Of a stretch of DNA of 64,000 bases, positions 29,575 to 38,060 are shown one piece after another (positions within the stretch are counted from its first letter, which is position 1; each line of letters opens with the position of its first letter). The position numbers were made by a program, and so were the translations under genes. Location of the stretch: positions 114,341 through 178,340 of the forward strand of contig UBZP01000015.1 of the NCBI GenBank assembly GCA_900469965.1. The letters are read 5' to 3'. The stretch comes from Hyphomicrobiales bacterium (GTDB lineage Bacteria; Pseudomonadota; Alphaproteobacteria; Rhizobiales; Rhizobiaceae). Under the pieces are notes generated by a model. The model did no database searches, was not told the DNA's origin, and was given only the letters and a program-made list of their open reading frames with translations.

Positions 29575-30987
29575 CTACGCCGCCTCGACGCTCTCCTGCG
29601 CGGCAGGACGGCCGAAGAACGCCAGCGCAAGGGCCAGGAGGCTCAGGCCGGCGGCAAAGAGGAACGTCGTCGTGAAGGCGCCGGCGACGATCTCCGGGGC
29701 GGTCACGGCGAGGTCCTTCGGCCCGAGCGCGGTGGCAAACAGCGTTGCCATCACCGAGGCGCCGCTCATGAAGCCGAGGTTGCGCGACAGCCCGAGCAGG
29801 CCGGACAGGAGCCCGCGCTGCTCGTTCCGGGCGGCGACCATCACGGACGTATTGTTCGCGGCGAGGAACAGCTGGAAGCCCGGCGTCAGGACGATCAGCG
29901 AGGCGACGTAGCCGGCGACGCCGATGAGGCGCGGCAGGAACGCCAGGCAGACGAGGCCGAGGATCATCTCGACCAGGCCGGCGGCAAGGACCGGGCGGGT
30001 GCCGAAACGGTCCGTGACCCGTCCGGCGACGATGCCGGAGACGGCCGCGGTCACCGGCCCGACCGCCATGACGAGACCGACCAGGGCCTCGTCCAGCCCG
30101 AGGCCGAAAGCCAGATAGAACGGCCCCACGACCAGGGTGGACATCATGACGGTGGCGACCAGCAGGCTGGTTGCGAGCGCGGTTGCGGTCGCCCGGTCGC
30201 GGAGGATCGAGACCGGCACCAGCGGGACAGCCGAACGGGCCTCGACGATGACGAAGAGCGTCAGGGCAAGGGCTGCGGCGGGCAGGAGCAGGGTCGTCCC
30301 CGGCATCGGGCCCGCCTTTCCGCCGGCGGTCGCGAGCGCATAGAGGATCAAGGTGGCGGCCAGCAGGGCGGCGCCCGGCCAGTCCATCCGCGTGTCCGCG
30401 CGGGGCGCTGCGGCGGCGGTCCTCGGGATGCTGACGATCGCCACACCGAGCGCCAGAACGCCGGCGGCGGCGAGGGCTGCGAAGGCTGCGCGCCAGGAGA
30501 GGCCGGAGACGAGCATGCCGCCCACCGACGGCCCGAGTGCGGTTCCGATCGCCGACATCGTGCCGAGCAGCCCCATCGCCGAGCCGGTGCGTTCCTTGGG
30601 AACGGTTTCGCGGATCAGCGAGACGGGCAGTGCCATCAGGATGGCGCCGCCCATGCCCTGGACGGCGCGTCCGGCGATCAGGATCGCAAGCGTCGGGGCC
30701 GTGGCACACAGGACGGAGGCAGCGGTGAAGACGACCAGGCCCGCGACCAGCACGCGGCGGTGGCCGAAGAGGTCGCCGAACCGTCCGGCCAGCACGATCG
30801 CGACCGTGGCGGAGACGAGATAGGCGAGGACGACCCAGCGGGCGTCGGAAACGGTGGCGGAAAAGTCCCGGGCGAGCGCCGGGAGCGCCACCGTGGCGAT
30901 GCTGACGCCGAGCGACGACAGCAGCATCGAGCCGGCAAGGGCGGTCAGCGCAGGCGGCGAGGTCTTCATTCGATCGATCAGTTTCAT
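29575..30987 (-). CDS. MFS multidrug-type exporter, DHA2-like
   Basis: 470 residues, highly hydrophobic with at least 12 and probably 14 membrane segments. The MFS motif between segments 2 and 3 is GRFGDLFGHRRVLVAG near residues 68-83; GTALGPSVGGMLV near 148 is the antiporter motif C. It is divergent from a MerR-family gene, with a SoxR-box-like promoter pointing into it, so export of a redox-active or toxic compound is inferred. Its stop lies 9 bp from the chemoreceptor stop (convergent). Confidence 0.88.
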   Translation of the reverse strand: MKLIDRMKTSPPALTALAGSMLLSSLGVSIATVALPALARDFSATVSDARWVVLAYLVSATVAIVLAGRFGDLFGHRRVLVAGLVVFTAASVLCATAPTLAILIAGRAVQGMGGAILMALPVSLIRETVPKERTGSAMGLLGTMSAIGTALGPSVGGMLVSGLSWRAAFAALAAAGVLALGVAIVSIPRTAAAAPRADTRMDWPGAALLAATLILYALATAGGKAGPMPGTTLLLPAAALALTLFVIVEARSAVPLVPVSILRDRATATALATSLLVATVMMSTLVVGPFYLAFGLGLDEALVGLVMAVGPVTAAVSGIVAGRVTDRFGTRPVLAAGLVEMILGLVCLAFLPRLIGVAGYVASLIVLTPGFQLFLAANNTSVMVAARNEQRGLLSGLLGLSRNLGFMSGASVMATLFATALGPKDLAVTAPEIVAGAFTTTFLFAAGLSLLALALAFFGRPAAQESVEAA

Positions 30988-31022
30988 GGCAGTTCCTCTT
31001 GTTGAATTGTCAGGATAAGGCT

Positions 31023-31053
31023 AGTCTGCCACTTCAAGTCAACTTGAGGTCAA
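31023..31053 (-). promoter_or_regulatory. SoxR-box-like MerR-type promoter of the MFS gene
   Basis: On the minus strand, TTGACC (31053-31048) and CAGACT (31028-31023) are separated by 19 bp, the overlong spacer of MerR-family targets. The spacer region carries the near-perfect palindrome CCTCAAGT-TG-ACTTGAAG, close to the SoxR box CCTCAAGTTAACTTGAGG. It lies 6 bp upstream of the MerR-type ATG, so the regulator may also repress itself. Confidence 0.75.
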
Positions 31054-31055
31054 GC

Positions 31056-31508
31056 ATGAAATTTCTCGACATCGGCGTGCTATCGGAACGAAGCGGCGTG
31101 CCGCCGTCGACGCTGCGCTACTACGAGGAGGTCGGCCTGATCGCCTCGGTCGGCCGCCACGGGCTGCGGCGCCAATACGGGCCGGAGACGCTGACCCAGC
31201 TTGCGCTGATATCGCTCGGCAAGACGGCCGGTTTCAGCCTCGACGAGATCAGGGGAATGTTCGGCCGCGACGGCGTGCCGGATGTGCCGCGCGCCATGAT
31301 GCACGCCCGCGCCGATGCGCTCGAGCAGCAGATCCGAAGGCTGGTCACGCTCCGGAACGCGCTGCGCCACGTGGCCGAATGCCCGGCCGAAAGCCACATG
31401 GATTGCCCCAAGTTCCAGAGGCTGGTCCGTGTAGCCTCGCATGCGCAGCGCGGCGGCGCGCAGCCACCGGCTTCCATTGCGACCGGGGGCAGGAAGCCGC
31501 GCCGTTGA
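31056..31508 (+). CDS. MerR-family transcriptional regulator
   Basis: 150 residues from ATG 31056 (MKFLDIGVLSERSG). The MerR DNA-binding domain covers residues 3-70 (GVLSERSGVPPSTLRYYEEVGLI), followed by a dimer helix and a C-terminal ECPAESHMDCPKF with two Cys and a His. This does not match the SoxR cluster motif CxxCxCx5C, so it is not SoxR itself, but thiol or metal sensing is possible. The target is most likely the divergent MFS gene through the box at 31023-31053. The last 20 residues are basic and look poorly conserved. Confidence 0.85.
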   Translation: MKFLDIGVLSERSGVPPSTLRYYEEVGLIASVGRHGLRRQYGPETLTQLALISLGKTAGFSLDEIRGMFGRDGVPDVPRAMMHARADALEQQIRRLVTLRNALRHVAECPAESHMDCPKFQRLVRVASHAQRGGAQPPASIATGGRKPRR

Positions 31509-31607
31509 TGTGCGCGAGCCGCCGTCTTGGGCGGAAGCGGCACGCCTCCGTGCATCGATGGTGTCGGGAAACGGGCCCGCCACGCACGGTGGCCGGGCGA
31601 TCCGCGA

Positions 31608-33044
31608 TCAGTCGACGAACTCGACCGTGACGCCCTTCGAGGTCATCTTGGCGAGCTCGGTGGCGTCCCAGTTGGTCAGGCGGATGCAGCCGTGGCTCTG
31701 GGTCTTGCCGATCTTCGAGGGATCCGGGGTGCCGTGGATGCCGTAGGTGGGCTTCGACAGCGCGATCCAGATCGTGCCGACCGGGCCGTTCGGCCCCGGC
31801 TGCAGGGTCAGCACCTTGTCGTTGGCGCCCTGCTGGAAATTGATCTTCGGATTGTAGGTGTAGTTCGGGTTGAACGCGATCCGCTCCACCGTCACCGTGC
31901 CCGACGGGGACGGGGTGTCGGACGAGCCGATGCTCGCCGGATAGGCGGCGACGAGGGCGCCCGCGTCGTCATAGGCCAGCACCTGCTTGCGGCCCTTGTC
32001 GGCGATGATCCTTGCGACCTTGGCCTTCTTCGGCTCGCCGACATTGATCACCTTGATGATCGTGCCGGGAATGGTGAAGTCCACGCCCGGGTTCATCTCC
32101 TTCAGGTAGTTCTCGTCCATGTGGAAGCGCTCGGCGAGCGCCTCGGTCGTGGAGGTGTAGGAGAGGGCGGGGAGGGCGGCCTTGTGGGCGTAGTCCTCGG
32201 GGATCGACGCCACGTAGGGCCCGGCGGCGTCGGCTGCGGTGATCTCGTAGGTGGTGAACGGCATGCCGCCGTTCAGGTGCAGCCGCTCGACGATGGAATC
32301 GGTGTCGTTGGGGTCGAGCGTCTCGCCGTTGGCGAGCTGCCAGGCCTCGATCGCCTTGACGACGTTGGAGCCCTTCTTGCCGTCGATCACGCCCGGCGAG
32401 AAACCTTCGCGGTCGAGGAAGACCTGCAGCGCCGTCACCTCGGCGGAGGACTTCTTGCCGATCGCCGTCGCCGGGGGAAACTGCGGGCCCGGCACGAATG
32501 TGTCCTGACCGTCGAGCGGTGCCTCGGGAAGGGAGGCCATGTCGTCCGTGCCGTAGCCCTGCGGCGGCTGATCCGGATAGGCCTCGCCCGGCATCGGCTG
32601 GGGCAGGTCGGAGCGGTCGACCGCGCCGGGAGCATTGTCCCGGTAGTCGGGCACCGAGCCCGTGGTCAGGTCGTCGCCGTAGCCGGCGCCCTGGCCGGGG
32701 GCGGGCGGGAAATAGTCCGGCGAGGTTTCCGGATAGCCCTCGACCTGCCGATAGCGGTTGCGGCGCATGTCGCGGCGGTCGTAGCCGGAGAATTCGCGCT
32801 GGACCTGCATTTCCGTCGCGACGAGGTTTCCCCAGGCGTCGACATAGACCCGGCGACCCTGGCGATCGCGCGCCGCGCGCACGCTGCCATCGGCGGGAAT
32901 ATAGTCGAGGAAGGCTCCGTCCGGCGTCACCAGCACCGTCCGCTCGTCCCGGTCGCCATAGAACGTCTGCGCACTGGCGGGCGCGGCGGCCAGGATTGCC
33001 GCCAGGGTGAGCAGGGAAATGCTTGTTTTCAAAACGGAATTCAC
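31608..33044 (-). CDS. L,D-transpeptidase (YkuD family)
   Basis: 478 residues from a GTG at 33044. A signal peptide (1-25, ...PASA-Q) is followed by a low-complexity Pro/Tyr/Asp-rich linker (about 75-190), a peptidoglycan-binding-like helical segment (EVTALQVFLDREGFSPGVIDGKKG, near 203) and the C-terminal YkuD domain. The catalytic block HGTPDPSKIGKTQSHGCIRL carries the active-site Cys in SHGC near residue 455. It makes 3-3 cross-links or attaches proteins to peptidoglycan. Rhizobia, which grow from a pole, carry many such enzymes. It stands alone between convergent and divergent neighbours. Confidence 0.9.
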   Translation of the reverse strand: MNSVLKTSISLLTLAAILAAAPASAQTFYGDRDERTVLVTPDGAFLDYIPADGSVRAARDRQGRRVYVDAWGNLVATEMQVQREFSGYDRRDMRRNRYRQVEGYPETSPDYFPPAPGQGAGYGDDLTTGSVPDYRDNAPGAVDRSDLPQPMPGEAYPDQPPQGYGTDDMASLPEAPLDGQDTFVPGPQFPPATAIGKKSSAEVTALQVFLDREGFSPGVIDGKKGSNVVKAIEAWQLANGETLDPNDTDSIVERLHLNGGMPFTTYEITAADAAGPYVASIPEDYAHKAALPALSYTSTTEALAERFHMDENYLKEMNPGVDFTIPGTIIKVINVGEPKKAKVARIIADKGRKQVLAYDDAGALVAAYPASIGSSDTPSPSGTVTVERIAFNPNYTYNPKINFQQGANDKVLTLQPGPNGPVGTIWIALSKPTYGIHGTPDPSKIGKTQSHGCIRLTNWDATELAKMTSKGVTVEFVD

Positions 33045-33118
33045 GGGGTTAACCTGTCCTCTAAGCTATGTCCGGGACGTGGCACTCAATTTCGACGTTA
33101 ATATGGAAAATGGAAAAC

Positions 33119-33140
33119 GATGGTTAACGGACGGCTAACG
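33119..33140 (-). promoter_or_regulatory. CtrA-like site upstream of the L,D-transpeptidase gene
   Basis: On the minus strand the sequence reads TTAG-N7-TTAACCAT, close to the CtrA consensus TTAA-N7-TTAA and to the rhizobial TTAACCAT form. It is about 80-95 bp before the GTG start. The remainder of the 301-bp gap to the next gene at 33346 shows nothing recognised. Confidence 0.4.
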
Positions 33141-33345
33141 ATCGCATTTTCCGTTCTCCACGGCCAGCCCGCGACGTCCCGCCTGCCTTGCCGATCCATG
33201 GCATAACGCCCGGCGATTTCTCCGGTTCCGCAACCTTTGCAAGCAGTTATCCTTGTCCCGGCGGCGCGGCCGGCGGCCGATAATCCGGTATCGGAATCGG
33301 CAGGCCTGGGCTAGCATCGCACGAAAGACGATTCCGGGAGAAGAC

Positions 33346-34200
33346 ATGACCCTCGCCCTGACTGCCGAGAACGGAGCGCACAGCTTCGATCTGGCGCTTG
33401 ATTCGCAGTCCGCGCTCGATCTCAGAGACGCGATCTTTTTCGGCATAAACCTGGCGCCGGGTTCGGCGATCCCCTCGGACGGCGATCCGCGCATCGACAG
33501 GGCGCTGCCCGGCTTCATGTTCTCCTGCGGCCCCGACCATATCCGCCATCCCGAACCGGTCGAAGGGGCTGCGGACGGCAGGCACTACCCGCTGCACGGC
33601 TCGCTGTCGTCCCATCCCGCCAAGGACATCCTCTTCGAGGAGGACGAGGGCGAGGTCGTCTGCCAGGCGCGCGTCCCGGTCTCGCTCGCCAACGGCGAGA
33701 CGGCGGAGCTGCGCCGTCTCTGGCGCGCCGATCGCTCGACCGGCCACATCACGCTCGACGACGTCGTGACCAATACCGGCAGCCGCCCCTGGCCGCCGGT
33801 TGCGATGTATCACATCAACTTCAACACGCGGCTGTTCGACGAGAACACCCGGCTTTCCGGCGCGATGCTGGAGGACGGCAGCCTGCCCTGGCGCTTCGGC
33901 GAGGGCGACATGAAGATCTTCTGCGTTTCTGCCCGGGAGACGGCGCAGCACGGCTGGGCGGACGTCGCGATCGGGCCGATCGCGGCCCTCGGCGGTCGCA
34001 GCCTGCACGTGCGCTTCCGGACCGACACGCTGGCCTTTCTGCAGGTCTGGCGCAATCAGTCGCCCGGCTGCCATGTGATGGGCATCGAGCCGGTCTCGCA
34101 CCGGCTGGCCGGCCGGGCGGAACTGATCGCCACCGGCGAGATGCAGGATTTCTCCCCCGGCGAGAGCGTCAGCTACGGCCTGTCCTTCGAGCTTCGGTAG
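33346..34200 (+). CDS. DUF4432 / aldose 1-epimerase-like protein
   Basis: 284 residues from ATG 33346 (MTLALTAENG) with GGGAGAAG upstream. The fold appears to be the galactose-mutarotase beta-sandwich: HPEPVEG...YPLHGSLSSHPA near residues 65-95, VTNTGSRPWPPVAMYHINFNTRLF near 140-163 and a C-terminal VSHRLAGRAEL block. DUF4432 proteins are thought to be sugar epimerases or sugar-binding proteins; no substrate is known to me. No sugar catabolic gene is adjacent. Confidence 0.75.
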   Translation: MTLALTAENGAHSFDLALDSQSALDLRDAIFFGINLAPGSAIPSDGDPRIDRALPGFMFSCGPDHIRHPEPVEGAADGRHYPLHGSLSSHPAKDILFEEDEGEVVCQARVPVSLANGETAELRRLWRADRSTGHITLDDVVTNTGSRPWPPVAMYHINFNTRLFDENTRLSGAMLEDGSLPWRFGEGDMKIFCVSARETAQHGWADVAIGPIAALGGRSLHVRFRTDTLAFLQVWRNQSPGCHVMGIEPVSHRLAGRAELIATGEMQDFSPGESVSYGLSFELR

Positions 34201-34280
34201 GGCGTCCGCGTTGCGGCGATTGACGCCCGGCGCCGCGCAGCCTACATCGAAGCCACCAGATTTCACGAAGGGTTCGCATC

Positions 34281-34619
34281 ATGGATATCCGCGCGATCAA
34301 CGACGAATACTCGGTCTCCGGCCAGATCGCCGTCGAGGAGTTGGACGAGATCAAGGCCATGGGCTTCAAGTCGATCGTCTGCCACCGGCCGGACCACGAG
34401 AGTCCGGACCAGCCGGAATTTTCCGCGATCGCCGCGCGTGCAAAGGAACTCGGGCTGGAGATCAGGCACATCCCGGTCGGCCCGATGGGGGTGACCGCCG
34501 ATGCGGTCACCGCCATGGTCGATGCGCTCGACGACCTGCCGCGGCCGATGCTCGGCTACTGCCGCTCCGGCGCCCGCTCGACCAACATCTACGGCCAGAC
34601 CCAGCACCTGCGGGGCTAA
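34281..34619 (+). CDS. TIGR01244/BLH-type phosphatase-like sulfurtransferase domain protein
   Basis: 112 residues, a stand-alone DUF442 (beta-lactamase hydrolase-like, dual-specificity phosphatase fold) domain. The P-loop Cys-x5-Arg is visible in GYCRSGARS near residue 93. Upstream SIVCHRPDHESPDQPEF near residue 32 is typical. In rhizobia and Xylella the domain is fused to a sulfur dioxygenase (Blh) that detoxifies sulfide in biofilm, but here no dioxygenase follows. The next ORF begins 9 bp after its stop. Confidence 0.82.
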   Translation: MDIRAINDEYSVSGQIAVEELDEIKAMGFKSIVCHRPDHESPDQPEFSAIAARAKELGLEIRHIPVGPMGVTADAVTAMVDALDDLPRPMLGYCRSGARSTNIYGQTQHLRG

Positions 34620-34628
34620 TTGACTGCG

Positions 34629-34988
34629 ATGGCGTTGAAGATCGGTGTCTCTATCTATCTTGCGAGCCTTGTCTTTGCATCGACCGTGTTTGCAGAGGAG
34701 ATGCCGCCCATCCCCGCGGATGCACGCATGGGAGTGGCTTCCACGAGCCTCACCATCGCGACCATCTGCGACCTGCGCTACAAGCGGCCGCGAATGGTGC
34801 GTGACGCCAAGGCGCTCTTCCTGAAATTCGCGGAGGGGCAATTCGAAAATCCTCGCGCGGCTGCCGATCGCGCCTTCGCGGCAGTTCGAGGTAGCGTCAC
34901 GCACAAGCAGGCTCAAGCGGCGAATGAACATACCGTCGGCAAGTGCGATCAACTGGCGAGAATGCTGAAGCGGGAACTTGCGCGCTGA
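34629..34988 (+). CDS. Small secreted protein of unknown function
   Basis: 119 residues from ATG 34629 (MALKIGVSIY); a TTG at 34620 is possible. A signal peptide (about 1-22, ...STVFA-E) leads a mature protein of about 97 residues with two Cys (TICDLRY near 48 and VGKCDQ near 108) that could pair in the periplasm. It is otherwise helical and basic. No family is recognised. Codon use is a little less GC-biased than its neighbours, so recent gain is possible. It probably shares a transcript with the preceding gene. Confidence 0.6.
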   Translation: MALKIGVSIYLASLVFASTVFAEEMPPIPADARMGVASTSLTIATICDLRYKRPRMVRDAKALFLKFAEGQFENPRAAADRAFAAVRGSVTHKQAQAANEHTVGKCDQLARMLKRELAR

Positions 34989-35012
34989 CCGGTTTCCTCT
35001 CCCTCCGCGTCC

Positions 35013-36698
35013 CTATTTCCTCTCCCTGATCTGCGACAGCGTGCGCGAAGGCGTGATCGCTTCCGGGTCGAGTTGCACTTCGATGATCGCCGGCTTGCCG
35101 CTCGCGCGCGCCCGCAGGTAGGCGGGCGCGAAGGCCTCGGTCGTGGTCACCGTCTCGCCGTGGCCGCCGTAGGAGACGGCGAGCGCTGCGAAATCGGGGT
35201 TCGTCAGGCCGGTTGCGCTGACGCGGCCGGGATATTCCCGCTCCTGATGCATGCGGATCGTGCCGTACATGCCGTTGTTGACCACAATGGCGATGATCGG
35301 CAGTCCATAGCGGACGGCGGTGGCGAATTCCTGCCCGTGCATGAGGAAGCAGCCGTCGCCGGCAAAGCAGACGACCTCGCGTTGGGGAAATAGCTTCTTC
35401 GCCGCCACCGCCGCCGGCAGGCCGTAGCCCATCGAGCCGGAGGTGGGGGCAGCCTGCGTTGCGAAGCGGCGGAAGCGGTGGAAGCGGTGCAGCCAGGTCG
35501 CATAGTTGCCGGCGCCGTTGGTGAAGATCGCATCCTGCGGGACGTTCTCCTCGATCCAGGCCATGATCGGGCCCATGTGGACGTCGCCGGGGCCGGCGGC
35601 CGGCGGCGTCGACCAGGAGCGATAGGCCGCGTGCATGGCCTTCGTCCGCTCCGCCCAGCGGGGCGGGACGAGCGGCGAGAGACCGGCGAGGGCCGCGACG
35701 AAATCCGCCGGGGCGGCACAGATCGCAAGGTCCGGCCGATAGACGCGGCCGAGTTCGGACGGATCGGGGTGGACGTGCACCAGCGTCTGCTGCGGGTAGG
35801 GGACGTCCATCAGCGTGTAGCCGGAGGAGGGCATTTCCGAATAGCGGCCGCCCAGCATCAGCACGAGGTCGGCCTCGCGGATTTCCTTGGCCAGCGCCGG
35901 ATTGATGCCGATGCCGGAATCGCCGGCATAGTTCGGATGCAAATGATCGAATAGCATCTGCCGGCGGAAGGAGCAGGCGACGGGCAGCGCGAAGCGCTCG
36001 GCGAAGGCGGTGAACGCCGCGACGCTCTCTTCGTCCCAGCGCGTGCCGCCGAGGATCGCGACCGGCCGCTCGGCCTTTTCCAGAAGGTCCCTGAATTTTG
36101 CGAGCTGGGCCGGGCCGGGATGGGCCTCGACGGGGACGTAGGGCCGGGCGGATACCGCCTCCACCGTATCGGTCAGCATGTCCTCCGGCAGCGCCACCAC
36201 GACCGGGCCGGGCCGTCCCGAAGTCGCGACCGCAAAGGCGCGGGTGACGAATTCGGGGATGCGGCGGGCATCGTCGATCTCGGCCACCCATTTGGCGACC
36301 TCGGTGAAGGCGCGGCGGTACTCGATCTCCTGGAAGGCCTCGCGCTCGCGGGCGTCGCGCTGGACCTGGCCGATGAAGAGGATCATCGGCACCGAATCCT
36401 GCCGGGCGATGTGCAGGCCCGCCGAGGCGTTGGTGGCGCCGGGGCCGCGGGTGACCATGCAGATGCCCGGCTCGCCGGTCAGCCGGCCCCAGCAGTCGGC
36501 CATCATCGCCGCGCCGCCTTCCTGGCGGCAGACGAGAACGTCGATGTCGGTGTCGTGCAGCGCATCGAGCACGGCGAGGAAGCTCTCCCCCGGCACGCAG
36601 GAGAGGCGCTTCACGCCGTTTGCGACGAGCGCGTCGACGATCAGCTGGCCGCCGGTGCGGCCGGCCTGCGTTGCAGGATTGCTGGCGTGCTCGGTCAT
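35013..36698 (-). CDS. Thiamine pyrophosphate-dependent enzyme, acetolactate-synthase-like
   Basis: 561 residues with the three-domain layout of the family. The catalytic Glu lies in VCRQEGGAAMMA near residue 56 and the ThDP/Mg motif runs from GDGCFLMHG to VVNNG (about 444-474). The FAD-domain residues typical of true acetolactate synthase are not clear and there is no small subunit gene. Its start overlaps the stop of a CaiB-type CoA-transferase gene (ATGA), so it probably works on an acyl-CoA or on a 2-oxo acid linked to one, in the manner of oxalyl-CoA or 2-hydroxyacyl-CoA lyases. The substrate is not determined. Confidence 0.8.
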   Translation of the reverse strand: MTEHASNPATQAGRTGGQLIVDALVANGVKRLSCVPGESFLAVLDALHDTDIDVLVCRQEGGAAMMADCWGRLTGEPGICMVTRGPGATNASAGLHIARQDSVPMILFIGQVQRDAREREAFQEIEYRRAFTEVAKWVAEIDDARRIPEFVTRAFAVATSGRPGPVVVALPEDMLTDTVEAVSARPYVPVEAHPGPAQLAKFRDLLEKAERPVAILGGTRWDEESVAAFTAFAERFALPVACSFRRQMLFDHLHPNYAGDSGIGINPALAKEIREADLVLMLGGRYSEMPSSGYTLMDVPYPQQTLVHVHPDPSELGRVYRPDLAICAAPADFVAALAGLSPLVPPRWAERTKAMHAAYRSWSTPPAAGPGDVHMGPIMAWIEENVPQDAIFTNGAGNYATWLHRFHRFRRFATQAAPTSGSMGYGLPAAVAAKKLFPQREVVCFAGDGCFLMHGQEFATAVRYGLPIIAIVVNNGMYGTIRMHQEREYPGRVSATGLTNPDFAALAVSYGGHGETVTTTEAFAPAYLRARASGKPAIIEVQLDPEAITPSRTLSQIRERK

Positions 36699-37891
36699 GC
36701 AGATTTCCTCTTTGCTTCAAGGCTTTCCAGTTCGGCCAGGATCTCGTCGGTGTGCTCGCCGAGCCGCGGGCTCGGGCGCTCGTAGGCGAGCGGCGTCTGC
36801 GAAAAGACGACCGGCATGCGCACGGTGGGGATGGCATTGCCGTCGCGGTCGGCAAGGTCGAGGCGCAGGCCCCGGGCCTTGACCTGCGGATCGTCGAAGG
36901 TCTCGGCGATCGAGTTGATCGGGCCGGCCGGCACGCCGTTGTCCTCGCAGGCCTTCAGAAGCGCTGTCTTCTGCCACTGCCGGCTGCGCTCAAGGATCAG
37001 CGGGCGCAGTTCGTCGCGGTGGCGGACGCGGGCGCGGTTGGTGGCAAAGCGCTCGTCGGCGGCAAGCCCGTCGAGCCCGAGGATCGCGCAGAGGCGCTGG
37101 AACTGGCCGTCATTGCCGACGGCGAGGATCATGTGGCCGTCGGCGGTCTTGATCACCTCGTAGGGGGTGATGTTCGGATGGGCGTTGCCGAGGCGGGTCG
37201 GGGCGGTGCCGGAGACGAGGTAGTTCATGTTCTGGTTGGCCATGACGGCGGTCTGCACGTCGAGCAGCGCCATGTCGATCTGTTGGCCGCGGCCGGTGCG
37301 CAGCGCATGGATGAGGGCGGCCTGGATGGCGGTCACCGCATAGATGCCGGTGAAGATGTCGGCAATCGCAACGCCTGCCTTCATCGGCTCGCCGTCGGGC
37401 GAACCGGTCACCGACATGAAGCCGGACATGCCCTGGACGATGTAGTCGTAGCCGGCGCGGGCGGCATAGGGCCCGTCCTGGCCGAAGCCGGTGATCGAGC
37501 AATAGACGAGCTTCGGGTTCTCGGCGGCGAGGCTCTCGTAGTCGAGGCCGTATTTCTTCAATCCTCCGACCTTGAAGTTCTCGATAACGACATCGGCCGT
37601 CTGCACGAGGCGGCGGACGATGGCACGGCCTTCCTCGGTGCGGAAGTCGACGGTAATCGAGCGCTTGTTGCGGTTGGTCGAATGATAGTAGGCGGCAGAG
37701 AGGTTCTCGCCGTCCTTGCCGGTGACGAAGGGCGGGCCCCAGCCGCGGGTTTCGTCGCCGCCGTCGGGGTTTTCGACCTTGATCACGTCGGCGCCGAGAT
37801 CGGCCAGCATCTGGCCGGCCCAGGGGCCGGCGAGCACGCGCGCAAGTTCGATGACGCGGATGCCGGAGAGCGGCAGGTTCTTCTCGTCCAT
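36695..37891 (-). CDS. CaiB/BaiF-family (class III) CoA-transferase
   Basis: 398 residues from ATG 37891 (MDEKNLPLSG). Family blocks: GIRVIELARVLAGPWAGQMLADLGADVIKVE (about 10-40), RNKRSITVD, the catalytic Asp in AIADIFTGIYA near residue 170 and GPINSIAETFDDPQVKARG near 330. It moves CoA between two carboxylic acids without a phosphorylated intermediate. Pairing with the TPP enzyme is seen in formyl-CoA:oxalate systems, but neither protein carries enough signature to name oxalate. Confidence 0.87.
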   Translation of the reverse strand: MDEKNLPLSGIRVIELARVLAGPWAGQMLADLGADVIKVENPDGGDETRGWGPPFVTGKDGENLSAAYYHSTNRNKRSITVDFRTEEGRAIVRRLVQTADVVIENFKVGGLKKYGLDYESLAAENPKLVYCSITGFGQDGPYAARAGYDYIVQGMSGFMSVTGSPDGEPMKAGVAIADIFTGIYAVTAIQAALIHALRTGRGQQIDMALLDVQTAVMANQNMNYLVSGTAPTRLGNAHPNITPYEVIKTADGHMILAVGNDGQFQRLCAILGLDGLAADERFATNRARVRHRDELRPLILERSRQWQKTALLKACEDNGVPAGPINSIAETFDDPQVKARGLRLDLADRDGNAIPTVRMPVVFSQTPLAYERPSPRLGEHTDEILAELESLEAKRKSA

Positions 37892-38060
37892 CGGTATCCT
37901 CCTTGCCGTCGCCGGTGTTCCATTCGGAATCTGCTTGCGACGCAGGGATCTGGATAACAAAATCGCCGGGCCGGAGATAGCATCAACGCCGCATGGGTTG
38001 ATGATCCCGGGGACTTACCCCTTGGCTTTGCGCAATTTTTCCGGCGCTGAGACCCGGGTG

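Noticed and set aside
27848-30709. Very long open frame on the minus strand
   Set aside because: It runs antisense through the chemoreceptor and out of frame through the MFS gene; its translation is rich in Arg, Pro, Gly and Ala, as expected of GC-rich shadow frames.
35013-36698. Naming the TPP enzyme acetolactate synthase (ilvB)
   Set aside because: No small subunit gene follows and the neighbour is a CoA-transferase; the family is too broad for that name.
34897-36855. Long alternative minus-strand frame across the TPP enzyme gene
   Set aside because: A different frame of the same strand; the TPP enzyme frame has all family motifs and this one has none.
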